Below, piece after piece: positions 12,491 to 13,315 of a stretch of 13,315 nucleotides of DNA. The position numbers and the translations under genes were made by a program. How positions within the stretch are numbered: the stretch's first letter is position 1; every line of letters starts with the position of its first letter. The notes beneath the pieces were generated by a model. That model was given only the letters and a program-made list of their open reading frames with translations, searched no databases and was not told the origin of the DNA. The DNA lies in NCBI GenBank assembly GCA_014804905.1, contig JAAUYX010000080.1:19998-33312 (forward strand). The letters run 5' to 3'. The stretch is from Desulfovibrio sp. Lineage in GTDB: Bacteria; Desulfobacterota; Desulfovibrionia; Desulfovibrionales; Desulfovibrionaceae.

Positions 12491-13315
12491 CTACATGTCC
12501 GGCGGCAGGCCCTGCAATTCCTTGAGCGTGAACACCGGGCCGTCCACGCAGACATAGCGGCTGCCGATATTGCAGCGGCCGCAGATGCCGATGCCGCACT
12601 TCATGCGCTTTTCCAGCGTGGTGACGATGTTCTCGGGCGCGAAGCCGAGCTTTTCCAGCGCCTGGAGCGTGAACTTGATCATGATGGGCGGCCCGCAGAG
12701 CACGGCCACGGTATTCTCCGGCGAGGGCGCGAGCTCCTCCAGCACCTTGGGGATGAGGCCCACGCGGTGCCCCCAGTTCTCATAGGGGTTGTCGATGCAG
12801 AGGGTGCAGTCGAGGTCCGGGTTCTGCTTCCAGTCGTCGAGCTCGTAGCTGTAGGCCATGTCCGCCGGGCTGCGCGCGCCGTAGAGGAGGCTGATCTTGC
12901 CGTAGTCCTCCTTGCGCTCCAAGAGGTGCAGCATGATGGTGCGGATGGGGGCCATGCCGATGCCGCCGCCGATGAAAAAGACGTTCTTGCCCTTCCAGTC
13001 CTTCCAGGGAAAATAATTCCCCAGCGGCGCGCGCACGCCCACCTTGTCGCCGGGCGAAAGGTGGTGGATGGCGTCCGTCACCTCGCCCGCGTCCATAACC
13101 GAGAACTGGAGAAAGCTCTTCTCGGACGGCGGCGAATTGATGACAAAGGTGGATTCGCCCGCGCCGAACACCGAGACCTGGCCCACCTGGCCCGGCTCGA
13201 AGGTGAAGTTCTCCATGGCTTCGGCATCGTCCAGCACCACGCGCAGGGTACGGATATTGCGCGTCTCCTGGATGATTTCCACCACGGTGGCGAGCTTCGG
13301 CAGATACGGATTGCC
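12491..13315 (-). CDS. FAD/NAD(P)-binding oxidoreductase subunit, hydrogenase-gamma/FloxA/AsrB-like (5' end outside window)
   Basis: The last 274 residues are visible; the frame is still open at the window edge, beginning GNPYLPKLATVVEII, which looks like the normal N-terminus only a few residues in. The protein has an FAD-binding beta-barrel (about 1-110), an NAD(P)-binding domain with GGGIGMAPIR and the late LCGPPIM motif, and a C-terminal 2Fe-2S site with C240, C245, C248 and C256 (visible numbering; CGIGICGRCN and YVCVDGPVF). This is the dihydroorotate-dehydrogenase electron-transfer type fold, used as the NAD(P)H module of hydrogenase gamma, sulfite reductase AsrB and Flox-Hdr complexes. 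The usual Arg of the FAD motif reads TFVINSPPS here. Partner genes lie outside the window, so the complex cannot be named. The GTG at 13285 is internal, not the start. Confidence 0.9.
   Translation of the reverse strand, partial: GNPYLPKLATVVEIIQETRNIRTLRVVLDDAEAMENFTFEPGQVGQVSVFGAGESTFVINSPPSEKSFLQFSVMDAGEVTDAIHHLSPGDKVGVRAPLGNYFPWKDWKGKNVFFIGGGIGMAPIRTIMLHLLERKEDYGKISLLYGARSPADMAYSYELDDWKQNPDLDCTLCIDNPYENWGHRVGLIPKVLEELAPSPENTVAVLCGPPIMIKFTLQALEKLGFAPENIVTTLEKRMKCGIGICGRCNIGSRYVCVDGPVFTLKELQGLPPDM

Overview
The window is uniformly GC-rich bacterial DNA and is almost fully coding. The gene set points to a Desulfovibrionaceae-type sulfate reducer or a close relative: a single-domain bacteriohemerythrin, a YkgJ-type cysteine-cluster protein, an FAD/NAD(P)-binding hydrogenase-gamma-like subunit, a bacterial PFK-2/FBPase-2, and a sigma-54-type promoter. 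This placement is inferred from gene content; no rRNA or other marker is present. No tRNA, rRNA, CRISPR array, insertion sequence or long repeat was seen, and no gap between genes exceeds 300 bases.

Plus strand, 1-3563: the end of a protein with an arginine-rich tail, an unrecognised 157-residue protein, ribF (FMN/FAD synthesis), a PHP-family phosphoesterase whose start overlaps the ribF stop, and a YkgJ-like protein. These lie head to tail with short gaps and could be one housekeeping operon.

Plus strand, 3711-8713: four tightly coupled genes. They encode a GT2 glycosyltransferase with two C-terminal membrane helices, an asparagine-synthase-type amidotransferase, a 113-residue SMR/EamA-type four-helix protein and a large polytopic membrane protein. 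The layout resembles a three-part Gtr/Arn-like surface-glycan modification cassette (lipid-linked sugar maker, flippase, periplasmic transferase) with an amidotransferase inserted. This is the best candidate here for an undescribed system.

Plus strand, 8844-9278: bacteriohemerythrin with all iron ligands. A strong hairpin at 9314-9351 separates it from the convergent minus-strand genes.

Minus strand, 13315-9374, in order of transcription: a gamma-type FAD/NAD/2Fe-2S subunit (5' end outside the window) with its own terminator; a sigma-54-type promoter driving an 82-residue acidic protein of unknown function; a terminator whose upstream arm overlaps the -10 of a probable tyrS promoter; tyrS; and 48 bases later a bifunctional 6-phosphofructo-2-kinase/fructose-2,6-bisphosphatase, an enzyme mostly known from eukaryotes.
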